A program made the translations under genes and the position numbers. A stretch of DNA of 32,599 nt from Sphingopyxis sp. (GTDB lineage: Bacteria; Pseudomonadota; Alphaproteobacteria; Sphingomonadales; Sphingomonadaceae): the NCBI GenBank assembly GCA_017745175.1, contig JAGHZY010000042.1, forward strand, positions 1-32,599, read 5' to 3'. Shown piece after piece: positions 1-5,997 of this stretch. Positions within the stretch are counted from its first letter, which is position 1, and each line of letters opens with the position of its first letter. The notes beneath the pieces were generated by a model that saw nothing but the letters and a program-made list of their open reading frames with translations, did no database searches and was not told where the DNA came from.

Positions 1-181
1 GCGCGGCGCCGACCAGGAACACCGGAAGGCCCAGCGCCATGACGAGCCCGGGCAAGCGTTCCAGATCGTCCATCACCGCGCGCCAGCGCTGCGGCCCGGC
101 AAGGCCGGAAATGCCGATCACGATCAGGTAGAGGCCGATCGCCTCGGCGAGGCGCAGGGTCAGGACGGAAATCGTATCCAT
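1..181 (-). CDS. Small membrane protein, partial (C-terminus outside window), under TPP riboswitch
   Basis: Reading leftwards from the ATG at 181-179 gives an open frame to the window edge, starting MDTISVLTLRLAEAIGLYLI. The 60 visible residues hold two hydrophobic stretches (about residues 12-25 and 45-60) around a short polar loop containing a WRAVMDDLERLP-like segment, so an inner-membrane protein is likely. An AAAGGAGG Shine-Dalgarno sequence at 201-194 supports this start, with a 12-nt spacer. The TPP riboswitch at 246-340 is directly upstream on the same strand, so expression is expected to respond to thiamine pyrophosphate. I do not recognise the family. A role in thiamine or thiamine-precursor transport, or as a first gene of a thiamine operon continuing to the left, is inference from the riboswitch only. 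Confidence 0.7.
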   Translation of the reverse strand, partial: MDTISVLTLRLAEAIGLYLIVIGISGLAGPQRWRAVMDDLERLPGLVMALGLPVFLVGAA

Positions 182-245
182 ATGTCCGCTCGTCCTCCTT
201 TCGCCTCAATGGGCGGAAGGCGGGCGGATTGCGGATGACAAGCCG

Positions 246-340
246 TCCCTCCCTCCGCCGGTCTTATCCGGATCAGGTTCAGCGGGTCGCAGCCACATCA
301 GCCGCCTCTCAACCGCCTGTGAGCGGTCCCCCGGGGATAG
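246..340 (-). ncRNA. TPP (thiamine pyrophosphate) riboswitch aptamer
   Basis: Read on the minus strand, the segment contains the conserved TPP aptamer landmarks in order: a CGGGGG P2 strand, a P3 stem (ACCGC...GGCGGT) running into TTGAGAGG (the family's CTGAGA element, here with T), then CCCGCTGAACCTGATCCGG, ATAAGACCGGCGG and a closing GAGGGA. CCTGATCCGGATAA with the CCGG/CCGG P5 stem is the most diagnostic part. The 5' side starts about 10 nt after the stop codon of the flavodoxin-like gene (stop at 352-350). The aptamer precedes the membrane-protein gene starting at 181. The roughly 65 nt between aptamer and start contain a C-rich stretch that could pair with the Shine-Dalgarno region, which suggests translational control; that pairing was not computed. 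Confidence 0.92.
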
Positions 341-349
341 CCTTGGTCC

Positions 350-964
350 TTAGCCTACAAGCGCGGCCTCCGGCAAGGGCGCATCGGCGCCCCGGCGCCA
401 GCGCGCGGCGGCCCGGGCGACGCGCGCGCCCAGCGAACGGGCGGTGGCGCGGTCGCCGGCCTTGGGCGTCACCTCCGGCGAATCATTGGCCGCCTGCGCC
501 ATCGCGCCGATGAAGCTGCCGAGGCGGTTCTCGATATCGGTCGCGGCGCTGGTGTCGTCGTTGTTGCCCGGGTTCTGCCCGGTGCTGATCCACAGCATGC
601 CGTGCTGCGCCGCGAAGATCGCGAGGCTGGTCAGCGTGTTCAGCTTGTCGCCCGACGGCGAGCCCGAGACGGTGAAGGCGGCGCCCAATTTGTCCTTCCA
701 CTGCCTGGTGAAATAGACGGCGGCGCTCGCATCCATGAACGCCTTCATCGGCGCCGAGACATTGCCCATATAGGTGGGCGAACCGAAGATAATCGCGTCG
801 GATTCGGCGATTGCCGCGAAAAAGGCGTCGAAGTCGGTTTGTCCCGCCTCGATCCTGAGCAGGGCCGGGTGCGCGCCGGCTTCCTCGACGCCGCGCGCGA
901 CATCGGCGGCGAGGACATCCGTATGGCCGAAACCCGAATGATAGACGATGGCAATTTGGGTCAT
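350..964 (-). CDS. Flavodoxin-like / WrbA-type NAD(P)H:quinone oxidoreductase
   Basis: The 204-residue product begins MTQIAIVYHSGFGHTDVLA. This has the flavodoxin fold's first strand and an FMN phosphate-binding loop of the WrbA type (YHSGFGHT). A second FMN-contact region, IIFGSPTYMGNVSAPMKAF, lies near residues 75-95, and a third (SGSPSGDKLNTL) near 120-135. The family reduces quinones by two electrons using NAD(P)H and protects against quinone and electrophile stress. The ATG at 964 was chosen because the family starts with this strand; the open frame extends to 1039 without homology. The gene is divergent from the HxlR-type regulator at 1087. That pairing is typical for HxlR regulators controlling quinone reductases (YodB, QorR), so regulation by it is a strong inference. 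The C-terminal tail after about residue 180 is arginine/alanine-rich and poorly conserved. Confidence 0.88.
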   Translation of the reverse strand: MTQIAIVYHSGFGHTDVLAADVARGVEEAGAHPALLRIEAGQTDFDAFFAAIAESDAIIFGSPTYMGNVSAPMKAFMDASAAVYFTRQWKDKLGAAFTVSGSPSGDKLNTLTSLAIFAAQHGMLWISTGQNPGNNDDTSAATDIENRLGSFIGAMAQAANDSPEVTPKAGDRATARSLGARVARAAARWRRGADAPLPEAALVG

Positions 965-1048
965 CTGCGTTTCCTTCCTGGACCTGTGCAGCCGGGAACG
1001 GGGAGAGAGAAAGGGGAGAGCCCGGCTTGCGAAAGGCAAGATGATGGG

Positions 1049-1075
1049 GTAGGCACCATAAGTGAAGTACGCACC
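1049..1075 (+). promoter_or_regulatory. Candidate HxlR operator: two direct repeats
   Basis: The flavodoxin/hxlR intergenic region carries GTAGGCACC at 1049-1057 and GTACGCACC at 1067-1075. They differ at one base and are spaced 18 bp start to start, which places them on nearly the same helix face. They sit 12-38 bp before the hxlR start. HxlR dimers usually bind paired half-sites in such divergent regions. The assignment is by position and repetition only. Confidence 0.4.
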
Positions 1076-1086
1076 TTGAGGTAACT

Positions 1087-1476
1087 ATGAAAGAAAAGGC
1101 TCCCGACTGGATAGGCAAGGTTGATCCGTGCGACGCGAATTGCCCGTCGCGCGACATTCTCGACCTGATCGGCGACCGCTGGAGCCTTCTGCTGCTGCTC
1201 GTGATCGCGCAGGGCCATCACCGCAACGGCGAGCTCAAGCGCCGCGTCGGCGGAATCAGCCAGAAGATGCTGACGCAGACGCTGCGCGCGCTCGAGGCGA
1301 ACGGGCTGGTCGAGCGGCGCGATTTCGGGACGGTGCCGCCGCATGTCGAATATCGTCTGACCCCGCTCGGCGTGTCGCTGGCGCATTCGCTGACCCCGCT
1401 GTTCGAATGGATCGAGCGCGAGTTCGACGCCGTGGTCGCGGCGCGCGCGGCCTTTGCCGGGCGCGAGGCGGCCTAG
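1087..1476 (+). CDS. HxlR family transcriptional regulator
   Basis: This is a 129-residue winged-helix protein with the HxlR hallmark order: Cys-Pro near residue 19-20, LDLIGDRWSLLLLLVIAQG, LKRRVGGISQKMLTQTLRALEANGLVERR, and the wing PPHVEYRLTPLGVSL. The conserved Cys19 (with an extra Cys15) is at the position used for thiol or electrophile sensing in YodB/HypR-type members, so redox sensing is plausible. It is divergent from the flavodoxin-like reductase gene and probably controls it and itself. A Shine-Dalgarno-like GAGGT lies just before the ATG. Its TAG stop overlaps the stop codon of the convergent AraC-type gene within the four bases CTAG at 1473-1476. Confidence 0.93.
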   Translation: MKEKAPDWIGKVDPCDANCPSRDILDLIGDRWSLLLLLVIAQGHHRNGELKRRVGGISQKMLTQTLRALEANGLVERRDFGTVPPHVEYRLTPLGVSLAHSLTPLFEWIEREFDAVVAARAAFAGREAA

Positions 1477-2168
1477 TCGAGAAAGGGGCCGCGAGCGCGG
1501 GCGCGCGCGGCGGTGGCGGGGACGCCCGCGAGAGCGCGGAAGTCGCGTGCCATATGCGCCTGATCGGCATAGCCCTGCGCGGCGGCATGACCCGCGAGGC
1601 TCGGCTCGCCGGGAAGGGTCTCGAACGCGGTCTGGAAGCGGCGAAGGCGAAGCCATGCACGCGGGGGCAGGCCGACGTGGCGCGCGAACCAGCGCTGGAG
1701 CGTGCGCGGCGGCATGGCGGTCGCCTCGCCCATCGCGGCGACCGTGGAAGCGGCGAGGATCGCGGTGCCGATGGCGGCGAGCGCGGGTTCGGCGGCGAGC
1801 CGCGTCTCGACAAGGTCGAAGGCGGGGGCATCCCATGCCGCCCAGCGGCCGCGGAGATCGCCGAGGGGAATGGCGCCGATCGCGCTCCACGCCCACGGCC
1901 AGAGGCGGAGCGCTTCGAACGCCGCGTCGCCGCTGATCTCGAACGGCTGCGGGCGGTCGACGAGGCCGACGACGAAGCTTGCCGGCTGGTCGCCGCCCCA
2001 GCGCGAGCGCCCGCGCGTGCGCCGGATGATCTCGACGCAGCCATCGGGGGTCGCCTGTTGCGGCAGCCAGCCGTTCGCGGCGCCGTCGGCCTCGAGCGCC
2101 CAGCGCGCCTTGACCAGCCCGGCGAGATGCGGCGGCGGCGGGGTCTCGCGATAGTCCATCACAGGCAT
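1473..2168 (-). CDS. AraC-family transcriptional regulator (DUF6597-type N-terminal domain)
   Basis: The 231-residue protein (MPVMDYRETPPPPHLAGLV...) has an N-terminal sensor-like domain of the DUF6597 type, with the motif ATPDGCVEIIRR near residue 42. A C-terminal AraC helix-turn-helix pair follows: MPPRTLQRWFARHVGLPPRAWLRLRRFQ, then AAAQGYADQAHMARDFRALAGVPA. The second half is the more confident part. The start at 2168 is the first ATG; an in-frame ATG three codons later (2159) is possible. It is divergent from the DUF6265 gene (74 bp between starts) and convergent with hxlR. The target is unknown; the divergent DUF6265 gene is the natural candidate. The open frame continues upstream to 2840, but that part is antisense to DUF6265 and yafY and has no regulator-like sequence. 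Confidence 0.88.
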   Translation of the reverse strand: MPVMDYRETPPPPHLAGLVKARWALEADGAANGWLPQQATPDGCVEIIRRTRGRSRWGGDQPASFVVGLVDRPQPFEISGDAAFEALRLWPWAWSAIGAIPLGDLRGRWAAWDAPAFDLVETRLAAEPALAAIGTAILAASTVAAMGEATAMPPRTLQRWFARHVGLPPRAWLRLRRFQTAFETLPGEPSLAGHAAAQGYADQAHMARDFRALAGVPATAARARARGPFLD

Positions 2169-2242
2169 TAGACGATGATTGTCGCATCGGTTCAAGACGG
2201 CGCGCGCGGGAACTGCCAGAGCGTGCGCGACAGGAGGCGGGT

Positions 2243-2686
2243 ATGAAGGCATTTCTTGCGATGGCCGCGGCGGCCGTGCTCGCGGGGGCGAGCCCCGCGG
2301 CGACGGTCGACGATCTGGCGTGGATGGCGGGGCAGTGGAGCCGCGAGGACGGCGGGCGCTGGACCGAGGAGGGCTGGACACCGCCGCGCGGCGGGGTGAT
2401 GCTCGGGTACAGCCGGTCGGGGCGCGGCGACGCCATGCGCGAGTTCGAGTTTCTGCGCATCGCGCGCGGAGCGGATGGCGCTCCCGCCTATATCGCGCAG
2501 CCGGGCGGAGGGCCGCCGGTCGTTTTCCGGCTGGTGCGGCGGGAGGGGGCGAGCGCGACCTTCGAGAATCCCGCGCATGATTATCCGCAGCGCATCCATT
2601 ACGCCCGCGATGGCGAGACGATGATCGCGACGATTTCGGCGATCGACGGGTCGAAGGCGGTCGGCTGGACCTATCGCCGCCGCTGA
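2243..2686 (+). CDS. DUF6265 family secreted protein
   Basis: The 147-residue product starts with a typical signal peptide (MKAFLAMAAAAVLAGASPAA, cleavage near residue 20). The mature protein matches the DUF6265 pattern: LAWMAGQWSRE...RWTEEGWTPPRGGVMLGYSRS, FEFLRIA, FENPAHDYPQRIHYAR and a terminal IDGSKAVGWTYRR. Such proteins are small beta-rich, lipocalin-like periplasmic proteins of unknown function, and no catalytic residues can be assigned. A GGAGG-like Shine-Dalgarno (ACAGGAGGCGG) precedes the ATG. The gene lies between the divergent AraC-type regulator and the yafY-type gene, which follows after 47 bp on the same strand. Confidence 0.85.
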   Translation: MKAFLAMAAAAVLAGASPAATVDDLAWMAGQWSREDGGRWTEEGWTPPRGGVMLGYSRSGRGDAMREFEFLRIARGADGAPAYIAQPGGGPPVVFRLVRREGASATFENPAHDYPQRIHYARDGETMIATISAIDGSKAVGWTYRRR

Positions 2687-2733
2687 CGCGCCGGTAGGGT
2701 CCCGGCCTTGCAGGGCGGCGAAGAGGAGCGACA

Positions 2734-3426
2734 GTGGCCAAGACGGGACGGTTGTTTGCGATCATCGACAGCCTGCGCCGCCGCCGCCGGCCGGTGACCG
2801 CCGAGATACTGGCCGGGGAGCAAGGCGTGTCGGTGCGCACGCTCTATCGCGACATCCGGGCGCTGATCGCATTGGGCGCGCCGATCGATGGCGAGGCGGG
2901 GGTCGGCTATGTGCTGCGCCCCGGATTTTTCCTGCCGCCGCTGATGTTCACCGCCGACGAACTGGAGGCGCTGGTGCTCGGCGCGCGCTGGGTCGAGGGG
3001 CGACAGGACGGGGCGCTGTCGCGCGCGGCGGGGCTGGCGCTCGCGAAGATCGCGGCGGCGAGCCCCGACGAACTCAGGCGGCGGATCGACGAGGCGGGGC
3101 TGTGGCCGGTGAACAGCCGCTGGCGCGAGACCAATGCGCCACTGCTCGCGACGGTGCGCGAGGCGATGCGGGCGGAAAAGACGCTGCACATCGATTATGC
3201 CGACGAAAGCGGCAAGGCGACGACACGCGCGATCTGGCCCGCGGCGCTCGCCTATTTCGAGGATCGGCAGATCATCGCGGCCTGGTGCCTGCTGCGGCAG
3301 GATTTCCGGAGTTTCCGGATCGACCGGATCGGCGCGGCGCGGATCGGCGACGAGGGTTTCGGGCGCCGCCGCGCGGTACTGATGGCCGACTGGTGGCGGC
3401 AAAGCGGATATGATGCGGCCTCCTGA
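2734..3426 (+). CDS. YafY-type (HTH + WYL) transcriptional regulator
   Basis: The 230-residue protein has a DeoR-like winged helix at its N-terminus (RLFAIIDSLRRRRRPVTAEILAGEQGVSVRTLYRDIRAL, about residues 6-45) and a beta-hairpin wing (GAPIDGEAGVGYVLRPGFFLPPLMFT). A WYL domain occupies roughly residues 130-215, with IWPAALAYFEDRQIIAAWCLLRQDFRSFRIDRI as the signature region. It starts at GTG 2734, supported by GAGGAG at 2724-2729. WYL domains bind nucleic acids or small ligands. Single-domain YafY proteins commonly sit beside small enzyme genes that they regulate; here that is the GFA-fold gene 83 bp downstream. A 19-bp palindrome covering this gene's own stop codon is the likely operator. 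Confidence 0.93.
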   Translation: MAKTGRLFAIIDSLRRRRRPVTAEILAGEQGVSVRTLYRDIRALIALGAPIDGEAGVGYVLRPGFFLPPLMFTADELEALVLGARWVEGRQDGALSRAAGLALAKIAAASPDELRRRIDEAGLWPVNSRWRETNAPLLATVREAMRAEKTLHIDYADESGKATTRAIWPAALAYFEDRQIIAAWCLLRQDFRSFRIDRIGAARIGDEGFGRRRAVLMADWWRQSGYDAAS

Positions 3427-3440
3427 CACGATCTGTCAGG
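3422..3440. promoter_or_regulatory. Palindrome CCTGACA-N5-TGTCAGG, candidate YafY operator
   Basis: A perfect 7-bp inverted repeat (CCTGACA at 3422-3428, TGTCAGG at 3434-3440, spacer CGATC) spans the TGA stop of the yafY-type gene and lies 70 bp before the GFA gene start. There is no T-run after it, so an operator is favoured over a terminator. It would suit control of the downstream GFA gene by the upstream WYL regulator. This is inference from position and symmetry. Confidence 0.5.
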
Positions 3441-3509
3441 GGGGTGGGCTAATGCTCTTCGGGTGAGCGGCGCCGCCCCGCGGTGCCTGCCAGACCGGAG
3501 GATGAAAAG

Positions 3510-3914
3510 ATGCTCAAGACCCATCATGGTTCGTGCCACTGCGGCGCCGTCAAGTTCGAGGCCGACCTCGATCTCGAAGCGGGGACGGGCAAATGCAACT
3601 GCTCGATCTGCACCAAGAAAAGGAACTGGAGCGCGCAGATCAAGCCCGACGCCTTTCGCCTGCTGACCGATCCCGCCGCCTTTTCCGACTATCAGTTCGG
3701 TTCGAACAGCGCGCATCATGTTTTCTGCAAGACGTGCGGCGTCGCGCCGTTCGGTCACGGCTATGTCGAGGAGATCGGCGGCGCCTATTATTCGGTGTCG
3801 ATCGCGTGCCTCGACGATCTGACCCCGGCCGAAATGGCGGCGCTGCCCGTGACCCATATGGACGGCGCGGGCAACAACTGGTGGAACCCGCCCGAAATCA
3901 CGTCGCATATGTGA
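3510..3914 (+). CDS. GFA family (CENP-V/GFA fold) zinc-binding protein
   Basis: The 134-residue protein shows the full cysteine pattern of the GFA fold: Cys9-x-Cys11 (HGSCHCGAVKFEA), Cys29-x-Cys31-x2-Cys34 (KCNCSICTKK) and Cys73-x2-Cys76 (FCKTCGV), enough for the two zinc sites of the family. Members were named for glutathione-dependent formaldehyde activation, but most have no proven substrate, so S-hydroxymethylglutathione chemistry should not be assumed. I chose ATG 3510 because GGAGG at 3497-3501 gives an 8-nt spacer; a GTG at 3483 in the same frame lacks this support. It lies downstream of a yafY-type regulator with a palindrome between them. A 10-bp inverted repeat follows the gene. Confidence 0.92.
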   Translation: MLKTHHGSCHCGAVKFEADLDLEAGTGKCNCSICTKKRNWSAQIKPDAFRLLTDPAAFSDYQFGSNSAHHVFCKTCGVAPFGHGYVEEIGGAYYSVSIACLDDLTPAEMAALPVTHMDGAGNNWWNPPEITSHM

Positions 3915-3935
3915 GGGGCCGCTGGTTTGCGAGCT

Positions 3936-3989
3936 GGCGGTTTCGAAGCGGGGTGCACCTTTTGTCGCGAACTACCGCCCGAAACCGCC
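3936..3989. terminator. Possible bidirectional terminator between convergent genes
   Basis: GGCGGTTTCG at 3936-3945 and CGAAACCGCC at 3980-3989 are perfect 10-bp complementary arms around a 34-nt loop. They lie between the GFA gene (stop at 3914) and the convergent YdcZ-type gene (stop at 3993-3991). The placement suits shared transcription termination. The long loop and the lack of a strong T-run make this tentative. Confidence 0.4.
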
Positions 3990-3990
3990 T

Positions 3991-4449
3991 TTAGCCGGTG
4001 CGGCGCGCCAGATACACGCCGGCGATCATCAGCGCGATGCCGGCGACGCGCTTGATGTCGATCGCCGAGCGCAGCGCGCCGAACAGGCCGAAATGGTCGA
4101 TCGTCGCCGCGCTGATCAGCTGGCCGACGAGCACGAAGAAGATCGCGTTGCCGACCCCGAATCTGGGCGCGATGAAGGTCACCGCGATCACATAGAAGGC
4201 GACGAACAGCCCGCCGAAATAGAAATGGGCGGGGATGTCCGGCGTGAAGCGAATCTGGCCGACCGACCCGGTCATCAGCGCGCCGGTCGTGGCGATCAGG
4301 AAGGCGAGGCCGAAGAGGATCATCGACGCCGCCATCGGGCTGCCCAGCCGCGCGCCGAGCCCGCCGTTCAGGGCCGCGAGGACCGGAATGCCGACCCCGG
4401 TGAGGAACATGATCGTGGCGAAGGCGGGGGCGGCGTTGTTCGCGGTCAT
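3991..4449 (-). CDS. YdcZ/DUF606-type DMT family membrane protein
   Basis: The 152-residue protein is almost entirely hydrophobic, with about five membrane segments (near residues 10-30, 38-60, 72-92, 95-120 and 128-148). It contains the family-typical segments GIPVLAALNGGLGARLGSPMAAS, FYFGGLFVAFYVIAVTFIAPRFGVGNAIFFVLVGQLISAATIDHFGLFG and a final AGIALMIAGVYLARR. YdcZ/DUF606 proteins are half-size members of the drug/metabolite transporter superfamily and probably act as dimers; the substrate is unknown. Its ATG overlaps the tautomerase stop codon (ATGA at 4449-4446), so it is translationally coupled as last gene of the four-gene operon. Export of a conjugated or tautomerised product is a possible but unproven role. 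Confidence 0.88.
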   Translation of the reverse strand: MTANNAAPAFATIMFLTGVGIPVLAALNGGLGARLGSPMAASMILFGLAFLIATTGALMTGSVGQIRFTPDIPAHFYFGGLFVAFYVIAVTFIAPRFGVGNAIFFVLVGQLISAATIDHFGLFGALRSAIDIKRVAGIALMIAGVYLARRTG

Positions 4450-4667
4450 GGCTTTTGCTCCTTTGATGCCTGCGCCGCGCGATAGTCGAGAACGGGTAGC
4501 CCGCCGATCCCCCAATTCTCGAAATCGATCTCGTCGATGGTGACGACGGTGGTCGCCGGATTCTTGCCGAGCACCTGCTGGAGCAGTCCGGTGACGCCGG
4601 CGATCAGCTCGGCCTTTTGCGCAGGGGTTGCGCCCTCGCGGGTGATGCGGATGTTGACGTAAGGCAT
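4446..4667 (-). CDS. 4-oxalocrotonate tautomerase-like small enzyme
   Basis: The 73-residue protein starts Met-Pro-Tyr-Val-Asn-Ile (MPYVNIRITREGATPAQKAE), giving the N-terminal proline that is the catalytic base of the tautomerase superfamily after methionine removal. The rest matches a 4-OT-like monomer: LIAGVTGLLQQVLGKNPATTVVTIDEIDFENWGIGGLPV. Two in-frame ATGs stand side by side (4670 and 4667). The second is preferred because initiation at the first would leave Met before Pro and block the active site. The Shine-Dalgarno AAGGAG lies inside the end of the GST gene. Members act as homohexamers and isomerise enol/keto acids; the true substrate is unknown. The gene overlaps its neighbours on both sides. 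Confidence 0.92.
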   Translation of the reverse strand: MPYVNIRITREGATPAQKAELIAGVTGLLQQVLGKNPATTVVTIDEIDFENWGIGGLPVLDYRAAQASKEQKP

Positions 4668-5275
4668 CATATGACTCCTTCGGCCGGCCAGCCCGGCATT
4701 TCGGGGAAAGCGGGCAGCGCCGCGATACGGCGGGTCCAGGCATGGATCGCCGGCCAGCCGGCAAGGTCGATCCCGGCATCGCCGATCAGCGCCAGATACG
4801 GGCTCGCGGCAAGGTCGGCGATGGTGAGCCGGTCGCCCGCGAGCCAGTCGCGCCGTTCGAGATGCGCCTCGACGACCGGCAGGATGCGTGCGGTGACGGC
4901 GGCGGCATGATCTTCCGGTATGGCGAGACCGAATTTGCGCGCGAGGCGGAGCGTGGCGGGGCCGTTCGCGATCTCGTTTGCGGCGTGCGAGAGCCAGAGC
5001 ATGATCGCGCCGCGCTCTTCGGGTGTGTGACCATCCCATTCGCCGGGGCGATGCCGCGCCGCGAGCAGGGCGAGAATGGCCTGGCTGTCGCGCAAGGCGA
5101 AACCGTCGTCGACGAACAGCGGGATCTGGCGCATCGGGGTGAGCGCCGCGAAAGCACCGGACTGGCGCGCGGCGGCGTCGGTCAGCCGTTCGTCCCGCGG
5201 CAGGCCGAGAAAGGCGAGCGCCATGCGCACCTTGTGCGTGTTGCCCGACAGCGGCGAGCCATAGAGAATGATCAT
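4667..5275 (-). CDS. Glutathione S-transferase family protein
   Basis: The 202-residue protein has an N-terminal thioredoxin-like domain (MIILYGSPLSGNTHKVRMALAFLGLP, with TPMRQIPLFVDDGFALRDSQAIL as the cis-Pro and glutathione-binding ESxAIL-type region, here DSQAIL). An all-helical C-terminal domain follows, with DWLAGDRLTIADLAASPYL, the conserved N-capping motif. The first helix carries SGNTHK, so a serine near residue 10 is the likely thiol-activating residue. Its ATG overlaps the stop of the PNPOx-like gene (ATGA at 5275-5272). Its own stop overlaps the tautomerase start region. The substrate is unknown; the company of a flavoprotein and a tautomerase suggests detoxification of an electrophilic or aromatic compound. 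Confidence 0.94.
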   Translation of the reverse strand: MIILYGSPLSGNTHKVRMALAFLGLPRDERLTDAAARQSGAFAALTPMRQIPLFVDDGFALRDSQAILALLAARHRPGEWDGHTPEERGAIMLWLSHAANEIANGPATLRLARKFGLAIPEDHAAAVTARILPVVEAHLERRDWLAGDRLTIADLAASPYLALIGDAGIDLAGWPAIHAWTRRIAALPAFPEMPGWPAEGVI

Positions 5276-5904
5276 GAGGGGTCTCCGGGCGATGCGGCGC
5301 GCAGGGCAGCGATTTCGGCACGCAGCTGGTTGATCTCGGCCGCCATGGGGCGGACCGCGGCCGAAATCTCGGCCTCCGTAAAGCGCGGGGTAATGTGCTG
5401 CGAGCAATTCCACTCCCAGCCGATCACATCGATGAAAAAGGCGCGCTCGGGGGTCGCGCGATAGCCGTCGGGCATCAGCGCGGTGACCGCGGCGGGATCG
5501 TCGGCGAGTTCGACGCTGTGGGCGTGGCCGACGAGTTTCAGCCTCTCGCGATTGGGATAGTCCATCAGGAAGAGCGAGACGCGGTCATTGCCCTTGAGAT
5601 TGGCGGTGCTGATATATTGCCTGTTGCCGCGATAGTCGGCGAAACCGATGCGGGTGCCCGCGATATGGCGCAGGAAGCCCGCGGGGCCACCGCGATGCTG
5701 CATATAGGGCCAGCCATCGGCGTTGACGCTCGCCATGTAGAAGCTGTCGCGGTCCTCGATGAAGGCGATTTCCTTGTCGGTCAGCCGGTCGGGCGTGCCG
5801 TCGGCGCCGGCGTCCATCTTCAGATAGGCGGCGCGCGAGCCATGCCGTTCCTGCAGCGCCTTCACTGCGTCGCTGAACAATATGTGCCGGTAATTTTGCG
5901 CCAT
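5272..5904 (-). CDS. Pyridoxamine 5'-phosphate oxidase-like FMN-binding protein
   Basis: The 210-residue protein has the split-barrel flavin fold of PNPOx-like proteins. EIAFIEDRDSFYMASVNADGWPYMQHRGGPAGFLRHI (about residues 45-82) is the typical first half. The second comprises IGFADYRGNRQYISTANLKGNDRVSLFLMDYPNRERLKLVGHA. The C-terminal WEWNCSQHITPRFTEAEI region is characteristic of a subgroup often annotated as pyridoxamine 5'-phosphate oxidase family, and is not PdxH itself. A coiled-coil-like tail ends the protein (AAEINQLRAEIAALRAA). It is the first gene of the minus-strand operon and is divergent from the LysR regulator. Flavin reduction of a xenobiotic or quinone-like substrate is plausible; nothing in the sequence fixes it. 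Confidence 0.9.
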   Translation of the reverse strand: MAQNYRHILFSDAVKALQERHGSRAAYLKMDAGADGTPDRLTDKEIAFIEDRDSFYMASVNADGWPYMQHRGGPAGFLRHIAGTRIGFADYRGNRQYISTANLKGNDRVSLFLMDYPNRERLKLVGHAHSVELADDPAAVTALMPDGYRATPERAFFIDVIGWEWNCSQHITPRFTEAEISAAVRPMAAEINQLRAEIAALRAASPGDPS

Positions 5905-5960
5905 GGCGTTTCCCTTTCGGGGAGCGATTTAGGTTATTGCGTGTGAGGAGATAATAAGGG

Positions 5961-5993
5961 AACTTGTAACAAGTTAATTCCGATTATTGGAAT
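5961..5993. promoter_or_regulatory. Two adjacent palindromes, candidate LysR-type binding sites
   Basis: The intergenic stretch is AT-rich compared with its surroundings. It contains AACTTGT-A-ACAAGTT at 5961-5975, a perfect 15-bp palindrome, and ATTCC-N7-GGAAT at 5977-5993, a 17-bp palindrome. They are separated by one base. LysR regulators bind interrupted dyads in divergent promoters, usually one high-affinity recognition site next to an activation site. The second palindrome ends 5 bp before the lysR ATG. Confidence 0.65.
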
Positions 5994-5997
5994 AATC

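Noticed and set aside
229..513. 94-residue plus-strand frame over the riboswitch
   Set aside because: It covers the TPP aptamer and the end of the flavodoxin gene in the opposite direction. The sequence is low-complexity proline/arginine.
961..2460. 499-residue open frame on the minus strand
   Set aside because: Overlaps hxlR, the AraC gene and the DUF6265 gene in a shadow frame; arginine-rich and without motifs.
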